DNA from: Marthasterias glacialis
Lineage: Eukaryota; Echinodermata; Asteroidea; Forcipulatida; Asteriidae
Assembly: GCA_911728455.2 (NCBI GenBank)
Contig: OU452229.1
Coordinates: 10,765,642 to 10,829,641 of the forward strand
Reading direction: 5' to 3'
Length of the DNA stretch: 64,000 bases
Made by a program: the position numbers and the translations under genes. Shown here piece after piece: positions 63,935 through 64,000 of the stretch; positions within the stretch are counted from its first letter, which is position 1, and each line of letters starts with the position of its first letter. The notes under the pieces were generated by a model. The model saw only the letters and a program-made list of their open reading frames with translations. It was not told the origin of the DNA and did not search any database.

Positions 63935-64000
63935 CTCGTATTTTATGTAAAACTTGGGCAAGTCAACCCCTCTGCCCCCTTAACCAAAGAATCCCCATAT

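Larger units (their letters stand above)
62613..64000 (+). other. Putative first intron of the unrecognised gene
   Basis: No further exon recognised before the window ends. It contains dispersed repeat R4 (62754-63025), a hairpin element (63257-63381) and a TIR element (63602-63934). Confidence 0.5.

Overview
This window is animal nuclear DNA. It is AT-rich, with short exons bounded by GT-AG introns, many tRNA-derived SINEs, hairpin MITE-like elements and long C/G homopolymer runs. The two recognisable genes are animal families (TANC and MCM9), with exon junctions close to those of vertebrates but much diverged non-domain sequence. Together with the style of the dispersed repeats (the GGGCCCAATTTCATGAAG-type repeat and SINEs with a GTCGTGGCCGAGTGG head) this suggests a marine invertebrate deuterostome, most likely an echinoderm and perhaps a sea star. 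The species call is inference.

Layout. Positions 1-9,750: no recognised exon. This is probably upstream or 5'-intronic sequence of TANC, and holds a LINE reverse-transcriptase C-terminal relic (500-640), a tandem duplication inside a hairpin element (925-1136), a composite transposon-like element (1017-1521) and dispersed repeats. Positions 9,751-30,190 (+): 21 exons of a TANC-family scaffold gene, complete at the 3' end and lacking only its 5'-most exon(s). The joined exons give 2,169 residues in one frame: disordered N-terminus, STAND-type P-loop NTPase, ankyrin repeats, TPRs, and a long disordered tail ending in a class I PDZ ligand. Positions 30,191-36,784: TANC 3'UTR and intergenic repeats. 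Positions 36,785-56,780 (-): a complete 17-exon MCM9 gene. The exons join to exactly 3,504 nt (1,167 residues plus stop) with an N-terminal domain, Cys zinc-binding motif, MCM AAA+ ATPase core and a long C-terminal tail with a BRCv-like motif. Positions 56,801-62,419: MCM9 5' flank with several inverted-repeat elements. Positions 62,420-62,612 (+): a probable first coding exon of an unrecognised gene, divergent from MCM9. Positions 62,613-64,000: its putative first intron, with two clear inverted-repeat elements.

How the genes relate. TANC (a synaptic or junctional scaffold) and MCM9 (a helicase of homologous recombination and mismatch repair, acting with MCM8) have no known shared pathway; they are tail-to-tail neighbours. 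All exon coordinates were derived by reading splice sites and codon phase by eye. The independent check is that every junction keeps phase and both concatenated frames are open to a stop. The most interesting observations are a Pro-to-Gln change in the MCM9 Walker A loop, a repeat abutting the MCM9 stop codon, the conserved PDZ ligand of TANC, and several uncatalogued hairpin/TIR elements. No prokaryote-type system, CRISPR or operon is present.
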